Positions 43,474 to 51,872 of a stretch of DNA of 64,000 nt are shown in pieces. Origin of the DNA: Ruminococcus flavefaciens (GTDB lineage Bacteria > Bacillota > Clostridia > Oscillospirales > Ruminococcaceae); contig NZ_FNWV01000001.1 of NCBI RefSeq assembly GCF_900108555.1, positions 62,001 to 126,000 of the forward strand, written 5' to 3'. The first letter of the stretch is position 1. Each line of letters starts with the position of its first letter. A model generated the notes under the pieces. The model ran no database searches, had not been told where the DNA came from, and saw only the letters and a list, made by a program, of their open reading frames with translations. The position numbers and the translations under genes were made by a program.

Positions 43474-44148
43474 TCAGTTAATATTTATTTTGTTGAATGA
43501 AAATTTATTCTCATTTCCGTCAATAAGGCGTTGGATATTTGATCTGTGCATCCATATTACCATTGCTGCCATAGGCAAGGATAAAACCATATAGATAAAG
43601 CTTCTTCCAAATGTATATCCGTCTATAAGCCATGACATAAGCAGAGTTGCAATAGGACAATATGTGGTTGAAATAATAGAAGCAAGGGATACATATTTTG
43701 AAAGTGCAAGAATAACTGCAAAAATAGCTATAAGTGCCAGAAAAACTTTATAATCTACTGCGAGAAAAGAAGCAGCACCTACAAGTACTCCTTTTCCGCC
43801 CTTAAATCCATAGTATATCGGAAAAACGTGACCGATTATAGCAAAAAAGCCTGCTATATATCCAATATAATGTGTATCATTTCCGGGCATCATTCCTGCA
43901 TGGAGCAAATGACATATCCCTCTTGAAAGAGCTACTGCAATTATACCTTTAGCAAGATCACCTATAAGTGTCATAAGAGCACAGCTTTTTCCTGCACATC
44001 TTAATGTATTGGTAAGACCAGCATTTTTACTGCCCATATCACGGATATCTCTTCCTGTCATCATTCTAACGACAATTATCGAGAAATTGATACTGCCAAG
44101 AAAATACCCTAAACCGGCAGCTGCAAAAATTGATAAAAATAACTTCAT
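43474..44148 (-). CDS. plsY: Glycerol-3-phosphate acyltransferase PlsY
   Basis: Membrane acyl-phosphate:glycerol-3-phosphate acyltransferase, the first acylation in phospholipid synthesis, of 224 residues with about five helices. Hallmarks are GYFLGSINFSIIV, DIRDMGSKNAGLTNTLR, GHVFPIYYGFKGGKGV (catalytic His and Lys region) and a late SWLIDGYTF. Its ATG shares one base with the der stop (TAATG), so it is translationally coupled to der. The family length is usually about 200, and the tail is slightly extended. Confidence 0.96.
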   Translation of the reverse strand: MKLFLSIFAAAGLGYFLGSINFSIIVVRMMTGRDIRDMGSKNAGLTNTLRCAGKSCALMTLIGDLAKGIIAVALSRGICHLLHAGMMPGNDTHYIGYIAGFFAIIGHVFPIYYGFKGGKGVLVGAASFLAVDYKVFLALIAIFAVILALSKYVSLASIISTTYCPIATLLMSWLIDGYTFGRSFIYMVLSLPMAAMVIWMHRSNIQRLIDGNENKFSFNKININ

Positions 44149-45476
44149 TATTTATCATTTCCTCCCCTCTCACGTACAATAAATCTTACGGGAGTGCCTT
44201 CGAGTCCGAATGTTGAACGTATCTGATTTTCAATATATCTTCTGTATGAAAAATGGAAAAGGTCAGCACGATTTACAAACGTTACGAAAGTCGGAGGCTT
44301 TGTGGAAGGCTGAGTCATGTAGTATATTTTCAGCCTTCTTCCCTTATCAGATGGCGGCTGGACTCTTGTTGTTGCATAAGCAAGTACATCATTGAGCATA
44401 CCTGTTGATATTCTCATGCTGTTCTGTTCATAGACGTACTTGATAAGCTCATAGAGTTTATTTATACGCTGTCCTGTCTTAGCAGAAATGAATACAAACG
44501 GAACATAAGACATAAAGCTGAAATCATTTTCAAGCTTTGTTCTGTATTCCTGCATAGTTTTGTCGTTCTTTTCCACAAGATCCCATTTATTCACAGCAAC
44601 AACACAGGCTTTGCCCTGTTCATGGGCATATCCTGCAACCTTTGAGTCCTGCTCTGTAAAGCCCTCAGCAGCATCAAGCATAATAACACATACATCTGCT
44701 CTGTCAACAGCCATATAAGCTCTGAGAACACTATAATGCTCAACTTTTTCCGTTACTTTTGATTTTTTTCTTATACCCGCTGTATCAATAAATACAAATT
44801 TGCCGTATTCATTTTCAATAACAGTATCTGTTGAATCACGGGTAGTTCCTGCTATATCTGAAACTATAACACGTTCTTCACCAGCGATCTTGTTGATAAG
44901 CGAAGATTTTCCTGCATTAGGCTTTCCGATAACAGCGACCTTGATATGATCCTCGTCATATTCCGTCTCATCGCTGTCAGGAAGGCTTTCATACACTTTA
45001 TCCAGCATATCACCTGTACCATGTCCGTGAACAGACGATATCGGATACGGATCCCCAAGTCCAAGATTATAAAACTCATAAAGTTCCATAGGCGGATCTC
45101 CAAGGCTGTCCACCTTGTTGACCGCAAGAACAACGGGCTTTCCGCTTTTCAGAAGCATCTGAGCAACAGCATAGTCGTCGGCAGTTACGCCGCATTTTAT
45201 ATCTGTTACAAAAACAATAACATCTGCTTTTTCAATAGCAAGTTCAGACTGTCTTCTCATCTGAGCAAGGATGACATCATCGCTGTCAGGCTCTATACCG
45301 CCTGTGTCAACTACCATGAATTCCTTTCCTCGCCATTCACATTTAGAATAAATTCGATCACGTGTAACACCGGGGGTATCCTCGACTATTGAAAGTCTCT
45401 GTCCGATAAGTTTGTTAAAAAGTGTTGACTTACCAACATTAGGTCGTCCAACAACTGCAACGATCGGTAATGACAT
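44148..45476 (-). CDS. der: GTPase Der (EngA)
   Basis: Double-G-domain GTPase for 50S ribosome assembly, 442 residues. The first G domain has GRPNVGKST (early), DTPGVTRDR and VDTGGIEPD. The second has GKPNAGKSS, DIAGTTRD and DTAGIRKK. A C-terminal KH-like domain with KIYYMTQPSTKPPTFVTF follows. The ATG at 45476 has AGGGGAT upstream. A longer reading begins 14 codons earlier without a ribosome site. It starts the der-plsY-gpsA group. Confidence 0.98.
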   Translation of the reverse strand: MSLPIVAVVGRPNVGKSTLFNKLIGQRLSIVEDTPGVTRDRIYSKCEWRGKEFMVVDTGGIEPDSDDVILAQMRRQSELAIEKADVIVFVTDIKCGVTADDYAVAQMLLKSGKPVVLAVNKVDSLGDPPMELYEFYNLGLGDPYPISSVHGHGTGDMLDKVYESLPDSDETEYDEDHIKVAVIGKPNAGKSSLINKIAGEERVIVSDIAGTTRDSTDTVIENEYGKFVFIDTAGIRKKSKVTEKVEHYSVLRAYMAVDRADVCVIMLDAAEGFTEQDSKVAGYAHEQGKACVVAVNKWDLVEKNDKTMQEYRTKLENDFSFMSYVPFVFISAKTGQRINKLYELIKYVYEQNSMRISTGMLNDVLAYATTRVQPPSDKGRRLKIYYMTQPSTKPPTFVTFVNRADLFHFSYRRYIENQIRSTFGLEGTPVRFIVRERGGNDK

Positions 45477-45520
45477 ATTTTTACATCCCCTTTCATATCT
45501 TAAAGTGTGATAATTCACAA

Positions 45521-46822
45521 CTAATATTCAATTCCCATTATTGCGTCAAGCAACTCATAGCCGTCACTTGGCGTAGTACGTATTTTTACATTAAGTGCTT
45601 TCTCAACATCACCTATTGTAAGATCGTCAAGAAAAACATCTGAATCTCGTCTCACCATAGCCTGCGACAAGAGAAGATTAGCTCCAAGATCCTTTCCGCT
45701 CAGCTGAGCGATAAGATCCTGTGCGGTTATAAGACCTGTAACTGTGATAGTATCTCCAAAAAAGTCATTTCGGATACGATAAACATCACATTTCAGCATT
45801 GGAAAATTTTCCTCAGCCATTTTGGCAAGCATATTTATAGTACCAAAAGCAGAATAGCCCGTTGCAATGGAAACATGGCGTTCACCGCCCTCCCACTCGG
45901 CTATTTCAAGTGCTTTTTCAAACTCGTCTATCAAAGAACGGAGCATTCCGACTCCGTTTTCATACTGCGAGAAATCTTCGTACGCTTCCATAGGCGGAAG
46001 CTCTCTCTCGGCTATCAGATAAAACTCATCTGACGGAAAAACAGTTCTTGTACCGAATTTTTTGAGGAATATCTGCTGAAATTCTTCAATTATATCGATA
46101 GTTTCTCCTGCACCTTTTTTATCAAATCCAACAAGAGGATATAATCCCTGACGGAATTTTGTAACTCCTACAGGAACAACAGCCATACTTGTGATATTGG
46201 GCATAAGAGTACCAAGATCCGTTAATGAACGTCTGAGCTCGTCACCGTCATTAAGTCCCGGACAGCACACGATCTGACAATTTAGCTTAATGCCGTTTTC
46301 AGCAAGCTGCCAGATGAATTTGAGCTTTTCACCTGCAAAACGATTATGCATCATTTTTACACGTAATTCAGGATTTGTTGTATGGACTGAAACGTTGATA
46401 TTGAGCTTCATTTCGATAATTCTGTCAATATCTTCCTGCTTCATATTGGTAAGAGTAACATAATTGCCCTGTAAAAAAGACAATCTTGCATCATCGTCTT
46501 TAAAATAAAGAGTTTCTCTCATTCCAGGCGGCATCTGATCAATAAAACAGAACACGCATTTATTACTGCATGACTGTTTCTTATCCATCAGGAAAGTTTC
46601 AAACTCAAGTCCAAGATCGTCATATTCGTCCTTATTTATATGTATTGTCAAAGGGACATCGTCCCTTACAATTTCAAGGGTAATATCAGTATCCGCAGCA
46701 TAGTACATATAATCAAGAACATCTTTAATGTCATGACCATTTATTCTGACGAGGGTATCGCCGCTTTGAATTCCGTGCTTATCACACGGAGAACCATGCA
46801 TAACGCTGTTGATCTTAACCAT
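45521..46822 (-). CDS. DUF512/PDZ-type radical SAM protein
   Basis: A 433-residue protein that starts with a PDZ-like domain (SVMHGSPCDKHGIQSGDTLVRINGHD). It carries the radical-SAM cluster motif CSNKCVFC (Cys85, 89, 92) in a context typical of the DUF512 family, and a C-terminal DUF512 domain (ATGYSAFGTINMLA; LLLSQAMVR). The family commonly sits next to der; its reaction is unknown. The ribosome site GGAG is eight bases before ATG. It lies directly upstream of der but is separated from rpmF by a terminator-like hairpin, so its own promoter was not found. Confidence 0.88.
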   Translation of the reverse strand: MVKINSVMHGSPCDKHGIQSGDTLVRINGHDIKDVLDYMYYAADTDITLEIVRDDVPLTIHINKDEYDDLGLEFETFLMDKKQSCSNKCVFCFIDQMPPGMRETLYFKDDDARLSFLQGNYVTLTNMKQEDIDRIIEMKLNINVSVHTTNPELRVKMMHNRFAGEKLKFIWQLAENGIKLNCQIVCCPGLNDGDELRRSLTDLGTLMPNITSMAVVPVGVTKFRQGLYPLVGFDKKGAGETIDIIEEFQQIFLKKFGTRTVFPSDEFYLIAERELPPMEAYEDFSQYENGVGMLRSLIDEFEKALEIAEWEGGERHVSIATGYSAFGTINMLAKMAEENFPMLKCDVYRIRNDFFGDTITVTGLITAQDLIAQLSGKDLGANLLLSQAMVRRDSDVFLDDLTIGDVEKALNVKIRTTPSDGYELLDAIMGIEY

Positions 46823-46845
46823 AAAATTACTCCATACACTTAAAA

Positions 46846-46882
46846 AGGAGAGAAGGATCTCTCCTCCTCTCCTTCTCTTTTA
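46846..46882 (-). terminator. Terminator-like hairpin after rpmF
   Basis: A polypurine/polypyrimidine inverted repeat that can pair GAGAAGGA (46850-46857) with TCCTTCTC (46870-46877), or GGAGAGA with TCTCTCC. A TTTTTAAG run follows on the minus strand. Confidence 0.6.
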
Positions 46883-46896
46883 TCGGATCAAGCCGA

Positions 46897-47082
46897 TTAT
46901 TCAGCGTCGATCTTAAGGACCTCAACGCCCTTATAGAATCCGCAATTTTTGCAAACCTTATGCGGAGCCTTATATGCGCCGCAGTTATCACACTTTGACA
47001 TTGCGGGTGCTTCAAGCTTCCAAACAGCACTACGTCTCTTATCACGTCTTGCCTTGGAAGTTTTTCTCTTCGGTACAGCCAT
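46897..47082 (-). CDS. rpmF: 50S ribosomal protein L32
   Basis: Large-subunit protein of 61 residues with [17 protein letters not shown] and a zinc-ribbon set of four Cys (31, 34, 44, 47), the zinc-bound form. It is co-transcribed with the DUF177 gene upstream, as in most Firmicutes. The ribosome site AGGAGG is eight bases before ATG. Confidence 0.98.
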   Translation of the reverse strand: MAVPKRKTSKARRDKRRSAVWKLEAPAMSKCDNCGAYKAPHKVCKNCGFYKGVEVLKIDAE

Positions 47083-47116
47083 TCTGGCACCTCCTTAAAG
47101 AGCTTCACAGCTCAGA

Positions 47117-47566
47117 TTAATTAAGATGATCACACTGACCCTCGTTAAGATCACAGCCGCAAACCATACAAAGACCTTTACAATCATCTTTGCAAAGATT
47201 TTTAGTAGGAAGACTGAGAAGCATATCAGTCAGTGCAATTTCATTCAATTCAATGCTCTCGCCATCTGCAACTATATAATCATCATTATCATCATTGCTT
47301 ATGGAAGGAACAACAATATGGTCGAAGCTTAGATCATAATCTCTTGAAAATTCCTTTAAGCATCTGTCACAAGTATGGAGAAGCTCAAAAGACGCAGAAT
47401 AGTTTAAATATACTACCCCTGCCCTGTTATGGAATTTTCCGCTCAGACTAACAGGTGATTTAAAAACATAGCCCTTGATATCACCAAATTCATCTGCGGA
47501 GATCTCATAAGAAAACTCCTTTGACTCTCCGACAATATTGAATATCTGCTTTAAATTGATCTTCAT
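47117..47566 (-). CDS. DUF177 (YceD-like) protein
   Basis: A 149-residue protein of the YceD/DUF177 family, thought to take part in 23S rRNA processing or rRNA handling and always next to rpmF. TCDRCLKEF and a Cys-rich end (CKDDCKGLCMVCGCDLNEGQCDH) are the hallmarks. The ATG at 47566 has AAGGAT upstream. A longer frame start lies upstream of the predicted transcript start. The gene is led by a consensus promoter. Confidence 0.9.
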   Translation of the reverse strand: MKINLKQIFNIVGESKEFSYEISADEFGDIKGYVFKSPVSLSGKFHNRAGVVYLNYSASFELLHTCDRCLKEFSRDYDLSFDHIVVPSISNDDNDDYIVADGESIELNEIALTDMLLSLPTKNLCKDDCKGLCMVCGCDLNEGQCDHLN

Positions 47567-47596
47567 ACAACTATCCTTCAGAGCACCATAAAATAT

Positions 47597-47625
47597 ATTA
47601 TACACCAAACGTCAAAATATGTCAA
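47597..47625 (-). promoter_or_regulatory. Promoter of DUF177-rpmF
   Basis: Fully consensus minus-strand TTGACA (47625-47620), 17-bp spacer, TATAAT (47602-47597). Confidence 0.85.
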
Positions 47626-47660
47626 TAGTTCAGTGTAAAAATTTCAATTTTTTTAATGAC

Positions 47661-48068
47661 TTACTTAATGAACTGCTTAACGCTCTCAGGAAGCTCAGAA
47701 GCATCAGCTGAAACTGTGAAAACGATAGTAGCCTCTTCACCTGTAAGCTTGTCCAGCTTTTCAAAAAGTGAACCAAGAACATCATAGTCACGGCCAACGA
47801 TCTTGAGGATACCGTCAACGAAAACGTCCTTTATATCATAGTTGCCTGCGAGCATACCTGCAACGAAGCCATAAAATGCATCTGCACCTTCGATAGCAAA
47901 GCTCTCTGTATCGCACCATCTTACTCTGAAGCTGATAGAACGTCTGATATTGTCACCCTTTTCGATGCAAACAAGATTGCCGTTTGTTGACTTTACAGCA
48001 TCATTGATCTTATCGATGAGTATCTTTGTTTTGCCTGTGCCTTTTTTTCCTGTAATAAGTTTAATCAT
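47661..48068 (-). CDS. Small P-loop ATP-binding protein
   Basis: I do not recognise a named family. The 135-residue protein begins with a clear Walker A (GKKGTGKTK, residues 7-15), then a helix. FVDGILKIVG resembles a Walker-B region and a beta strand (TIVFTVSADASELPESV) follows. No second domain, membrane segment or signal peptide. It may be a single-domain nucleotide-binding regulator. The ribosome site GGAAGGAG is six bases before ATG. It lies after pgi on the same strand, with 70 bases between. Confidence 0.75.
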   Translation of the reverse strand: MIKLITGKKGTGKTKILIDKINDAVKSTNGNLVCIEKGDNIRRSISFRVRWCDTESFAIEGADAFYGFVAGMLAGNYDIKDVFVDGILKIVGRDYDVLGSLFEKLDKLTGEEATIVFTVSADASELPESVKQFIK

Positions 48069-48138
48069 AATTTACTCCTTCCGTGCCTTGCGGCATTTAT
48101 GACGTATTTAGTTTTGCATTATGAGCTAAACAGACCTA

Positions 48139-49473
48139 TCAGCCGAGCTTAGCTTCAAGAGCAGCCTTTGCTCCCTCATATCCCGGTTTACCGAGAAGAG
48201 CGAACATATTTGATTTATAACTCTCAACACCCGGCTGATTGAACGGATTTACACCAAGTACATAGCCTGAAATTGCGCAAGCCTTCTCGAAGAAGTAGAT
48301 CATATAGCCGACGCTTTCTTCTGTAGTGTCGTCAAGTTCAAGAATGATATTAGGAACGCCGCCCTCTGTATGAGCGAGAACAGTGCCCTCAAATGCTTTT
48401 CTGTTAACAACAGACATATTCTGATTTGTAAGGAAGTTAAGACCGTCAAGGTTCTCAGCATCAGGCTCGAGGAAAAGATCAGTCTTTGGCTTCTTTATAT
48501 CAACAACAGTCTCGAAAAGAATTCTTGCACCATCCTGGATATACTGTCCCATAGAGTGAAGATCAGTAGAGAATACAGCTGCTGACGGGAATATACCCTT
48601 GTTGTCCTTGCCTTCGCTCTCGCCGAAGAGCTGCTTGTACCACTCAGACATCATAACGAAGCTTGGATCATAAGAAACGAGCATTTCTACAGACTTGCCC
48701 TTTCTGTAAAGGATATTTCTGAGTGCAGCATATTTATAACAGTCATTATTATCAAAATCGGCGCAGAAATCAGCCTGTGCCTTAGCAGCTCCCTTCATAA
48801 GAGCGTCAATGTCACAGCCTGCAACTGCGATAGGAAGAAGACCTACAGCTGTAAGAACAGAGAAACGTCCTCCGACATCATCAGGAATAACGAATGTCTC
48901 ATAGCCTTCTGCATCAGAAAGATTCTTGAGAGTTCCTCTTGCCTTGTCAGTTGTAGCAAAGATACGGTTCTTTGCCTCTTCCTTACCATATTTATCCTCA
49001 ACCATTTTCTTGAAGATACGGAATGCAAGAGCAGGCTCTGTAGTTGTACCTGACTTAGATATAACATTTACAGAGAAGTCCTTGCCTTCGCAAAGAGCGA
49101 TGATCTCGTTAAGATAAGCAGGATTGATGCTGTTTCCGACATAATAAATGTCAGGAGTATCCTTCTTCATATTATTATAAAGAGGTGATTTAAGGAGCTC
49201 GATAGCAGCTCTTGCACCGAGGTAAGAACCGCCGATACCAATAACGATAAGAATATCGGAATTAGCCTTGATCCTCTCAGCAGCTGCCTTTATACGAGAA
49301 AATTCTTCCTTATCATAAGCAGTAGGAAGATCCACCCAGCCTAAGAAGTCATTGCCAAGACCTGTTTTGCTCTGGAGAGACTGTGCAGCAGCCTCTACCT
49401 GTGCCTTGATTCCTGCAAGTTCGTCAGCATTGACGAAATCCTTCAAGTATTTGGTGTTGAGTTTTAATGACAT
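48139..49473 (-). CDS. pgi: Glucose-6-phosphate isomerase
   Basis: Interconverts glucose-6-phosphate and fructose-6-phosphate. At 444 residues it is the shorter Firmicutes form. Motifs: [50 protein letters not shown], and [33 protein letters not shown] precedes ATG. It has its own promoter and a leader hairpin next to the ribosome site. Confidence 0.98.
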   Translation of the reverse strand: MSLKLNTKYLKDFVNADELAGIKAQVEAAAQSLQSKTGLGNDFLGWVDLPTAYDKEEFSRIKAAAERIKANSDILIVIGIGGSYLGARAAIELLKSPLYNNMKKDTPDIYYVGNSINPAYLNEIIALCEGKDFSVNVISKSGTTTEPALAFRIFKKMVEDKYGKEEAKNRIFATTDKARGTLKNLSDAEGYETFVIPDDVGGRFSVLTAVGLLPIAVAGCDIDALMKGAAKAQADFCADFDNNDCYKYAALRNILYRKGKSVEMLVSYDPSFVMMSEWYKQLFGESEGKDNKGIFPSAAVFSTDLHSMGQYIQDGARILFETVVDIKKPKTDLFLEPDAENLDGLNFLTNQNMSVVNRKAFEGTVLAHTEGGVPNIILELDDTTEESVGYMIYFFEKACAISGYVLGVNPFNQPGVESYKSNMFALLGKPGYEGAKAALEAKLG

Positions 49474-49492
49474 TAAAATTTACCTCCAATAT

Positions 49493-49508
49493 GTATGGGA
49501 AACCATAC
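49493..49508 (-). promoter_or_regulatory. Hairpin beside the pgi ribosome site
   Basis: GTATGG-GAAA/TTTC-CCATAC, a 6-bp stem placed about six bases upstream of the GGAGG site. It could influence translation of pgi; this is inference. Confidence 0.35.
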
Positions 49509-49528
49509 AAATATAATTTACCATCTTT

Positions 49529-49557
49529 ATGATACTATATTTTTGATTATTTTTCAA
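49529..49557 (-). promoter_or_regulatory. Promoter of pgi
   Basis: Minus-strand TTGAAA (49557-49552), 17-bp spacer, TATCAT (49534-49529). Confidence 0.65.
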
Positions 49558-49608
49558 GTACCTTTACATAACATTTCCAACATTTGTACAATCCCGACAA
49601 ATTCGGCG

Positions 49609-50745
49609 CTATTTTTCTATCATTTTAAGCAATGTTTGCTTCAAAACGTAATTCCATGTAAGCGCACGAACAGTGCTTTTTATTATGATATCAGTCTCAA
49701 AAACAAGAGTATCACCGTTAAAGAATGCAGCAGTGCCTACAGGCTGACCTTCATATACAGGAGCTGTGATATATTCCGGAATAACTACTTTTGTCCGTAC
49801 TTCTTTATCGCCTTTGGGTACAGTGGCTTTCCCCTGCACTTTTATACCGATCTCTACCGCCGAGCTCTCACCATTTTTTACTTTTAAAGGCACGAGCATT
49901 TCTTCGGGGAACTCCGTAGAGACGACTTTATAGCTTGAAAATGCTCTTTTCAGAAGATCTTTTCCTTTTTTGAAGGATATATCTTCATTTTTCGCACCTA
50001 AAACAACAGAAATAAAAGTGTTGCCGCCTGAGTTTATACCGCCCTCAGCTAAAAAATAACGGTCTTCGGAAGAATGACAAGCTTTAAAGCCGATATGCGG
50101 CTCATAGTTTCTTGTAAGGTCATTCTCACTGACAAGCTCGACCTGTTCATTCTTTATAAAATCGCGCCATGTTTTGAAATATGGCTGCAAAAAATCATAT
50201 TTCGCAAGTCTTGAACAAATAAGTGCCATATCATGCGCAGTTGTATATTCACGTTCATCAGCATATCCATAAGGAGAAACAAAATAAGAGTCCCGAAGTC
50301 CGATATCAAAAGCTTTCGCATTCATATCCATAACGAATGTATCAACATCGCCTGAAACAGCTTCTGCAAGAACAGTCATAGCATCATTAGCGTTACCGAT
50401 TATAACAGCCTTTAGAAGCTCATCGACTGATATTTTATCTCCGCTTTGAAGCCAAATCACCGAACCCTTTGTTCCACTTACTTTATCAGAAGCAGTAAGC
50501 TCATCATCAATAGATAAATCACCGCTTTCAATACGCTTTGCAACAACGAGAATACTCATTAACTTCGTAAGATATCCTGCATTAATTCTTTTATGTTCGT
50601 TTTTTGCATCAAGAACTGTTCCTGTTTCTGCTTCCATGAGAACGAAAGCCTCTATTTCATTATCTATATTCAGATCTGCACTGATACAGGTCATTGAAAC
50701 AATGATACAGATCAAGAGAAGTATTGATCTTAAGCATATCCGCAT
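49609..50745 (-). CDS. PBP5-like D-Ala-D-Ala carboxypeptidase homologue, probable pseudoenzyme
   Basis: Serine D,D-carboxypeptidase (S11) fold with a signal or anchor stretch (about residues 5-22) and 378 residues. The active-site motifs are changed: SxxK reads YLTK (Tyr58 for the nucleophile Ser, in NAGYLTKLMS), SxN reads NAN (GNANDAMTVLAE), and KTG reads KAC (GFKACHSS). The codons were checked in the sequence. The fold, the surrounding DAMTVLAEAV and a PBP5 C-terminal domain are preserved, so a structural or binding role is more likely than catalysis. The ATG at 50745 has GAGGTGAT before it; it sits in an independent unit below a terminator. Confidence 0.82.
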   Translation of the reverse strand: MRICLRSILLLICIIVSMTCISADLNIDNEIEAFVLMEAETGTVLDAKNEHKRINAGYLTKLMSILVVAKRIESGDLSIDDELTASDKVSGTKGSVIWLQSGDKISVDELLKAVIIGNANDAMTVLAEAVSGDVDTFVMDMNAKAFDIGLRDSYFVSPYGYADEREYTTAHDMALICSRLAKYDFLQPYFKTWRDFIKNEQVELVSENDLTRNYEPHIGFKACHSSEDRYFLAEGGINSGGNTFISVVLGAKNEDISFKKGKDLLKRAFSSYKVVSTEFPEEMLVPLKVKNGESSAVEIGIKVQGKATVPKGDKEVRTKVVIPEYITAPVYEGQPVGTAAFFNGDTLVFETDIIIKSTVRALTWNYVLKQTLLKMIEK

Positions 50746-50793
50746 AAATATCACCTCAGATAATAATATGCAGACAAAGAGCACAAAATGAAA

Positions 50794-50817
50794 AGGAGCA
50801 GTAAAAACTGCTCCTCT
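50794..50817 (-). terminator. Terminator after the VanY-like gene
   Basis: A 9-bp stem (50794-50802 with 50807-50815, loop AAAA) with TTTTCATTTTG on the minus side. Confidence 0.8.
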
Positions 50818-50821
50818 ATCT

Positions 50822-51790
50822 TCAATTCTTCTGCATTATAATAACAGAATTTCTGTTATCACCTGACAGCTCATAATTGCCTGATATAGGCACTCTTGTT
50901 TCAAGTCTGTCGTCATCACCCGAAACGCTGTATATCTGATATGCTTCATTATTGAATGTAAAAGAATATGGTTCTTCAAAAGTATACTGCTCAAGATAAT
51001 CCAGATACTCTTCAATGCACATCTTCTTATTTGCCATTATGGCTGCATGGACCTCGCCTACATATCTTAAATGCCATGGACAATACTCATTTCCTGTCTT
51101 ATCCTTCTTTCCCTCAGGATATCTAACTACAAAACCGTACTTCCAACAATTCTCAACGATCCAGCCTTCAGCATCGCAGCCGTCATATGTGAGCATATTT
51201 CCGTACGCATTTAAAGCAAGATCAACACAGTATCCTGCTTTAGACTCGCTAAATTTCTGTGGACAGAATGAATTTTCACCGGTAAATGTATCTGTTGTTC
51301 CGTAAACGATAAAGTCCGCTAATCCTGTTTCATTGGCATAGGCTTCCATCATACGATTAAGAGCATCTGTGGCATCTTCATTAAGATATACCTTTTCTTC
51401 AACAAGAGAATAATACTCATTTTTCTCATCTGCAAGATCGACCATTTGTCCCTGGTCGCTTGCTCTTGCAGGAGATTTATCAGTATATATAGAAAGGATA
51501 CCCTTAGATATATCATCCTTTGAAAGCTCAAACTCAGAGTATCCCAAGTATTTTATGCCTTCAAAAGCTGTTGTTGCCACATCTGATGTTTCGTATGAGA
51601 GACTCCTGCCTGTTGAGGTCTCAACATTCTCCGCCGAATTACGAAAATCTCCATGAACTTTTATATTATATGGCTGCTGACTATCAAAACTTCTTCTCAA
51701 AGCATCAGCTCCGAACAGTGTACCGACTGTTATTCCCATTGCAAGAAAAACACGACTCACTCTGAGCCTGCATTTCTTAGTCTCACTCAT
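50822..51790 (-). CDS. VanY/M15-like membrane protein, active site degraded
   Basis: A 322-residue membrane-anchored protein (about residues 13-28 hydrophobic) with a VanY/LdcB-like (M15B) C-terminal domain: SKAGYCVDLAL, EGWIVENCWKYGFVVRYPEGK and PWHLRYVG. In active members the motif is SxHxxGxxxD and the Glu is in E-P-W-H. Here the zinc His is Ser183, the catalytic Glu is Cys237 (YCPWH), while Asp190 and His240 remain. The codons were checked. It is thus probably not a carboxypeptidase but keeps the fold. It lies between two S11-type genes on the same strand. Confidence 0.8.
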   Translation of the reverse strand: MSETKKCRLRVSRVFLAMGITVGTLFGADALRRSFDSQQPYNIKVHGDFRNSAENVETSTGRSLSYETSDVATTAFEGIKYLGYSEFELSKDDISKGILSIYTDKSPARASDQGQMVDLADEKNEYYSLVEEKVYLNEDATDALNRMMEAYANETGLADFIVYGTTDTFTGENSFCPQKFSESKAGYCVDLALNAYGNMLTYDGCDAEGWIVENCWKYGFVVRYPEGKKDKTGNEYCPWHLRYVGEVHAAIMANKKMCIEEYLDYLEQYTFEEPYSFTFNNEAYQIYSVSGDDDRLETRVPISGNYELSGDNRNSVIIMQKN

Positions 51791-51828
51791 TGTTCATATC
51801 CTCCAAGCTTGTTGTTCTACACTTAAAA

Positions 51829-51872
51829 GCCGCCTACTATATCTGCTTTTTATTTATTTTCAGGCGGCGTAT
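51829..51872 (-). terminator. Terminator overlapping the end of the active D,D-carboxypeptidase gene
   Basis: GCCGCCT (51829-51835) pairs with AGGCGGC (51862-51868) around a 26-base loop that contains the stop codon. TTTTAAG follows on the minus strand. Confidence 0.55.
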
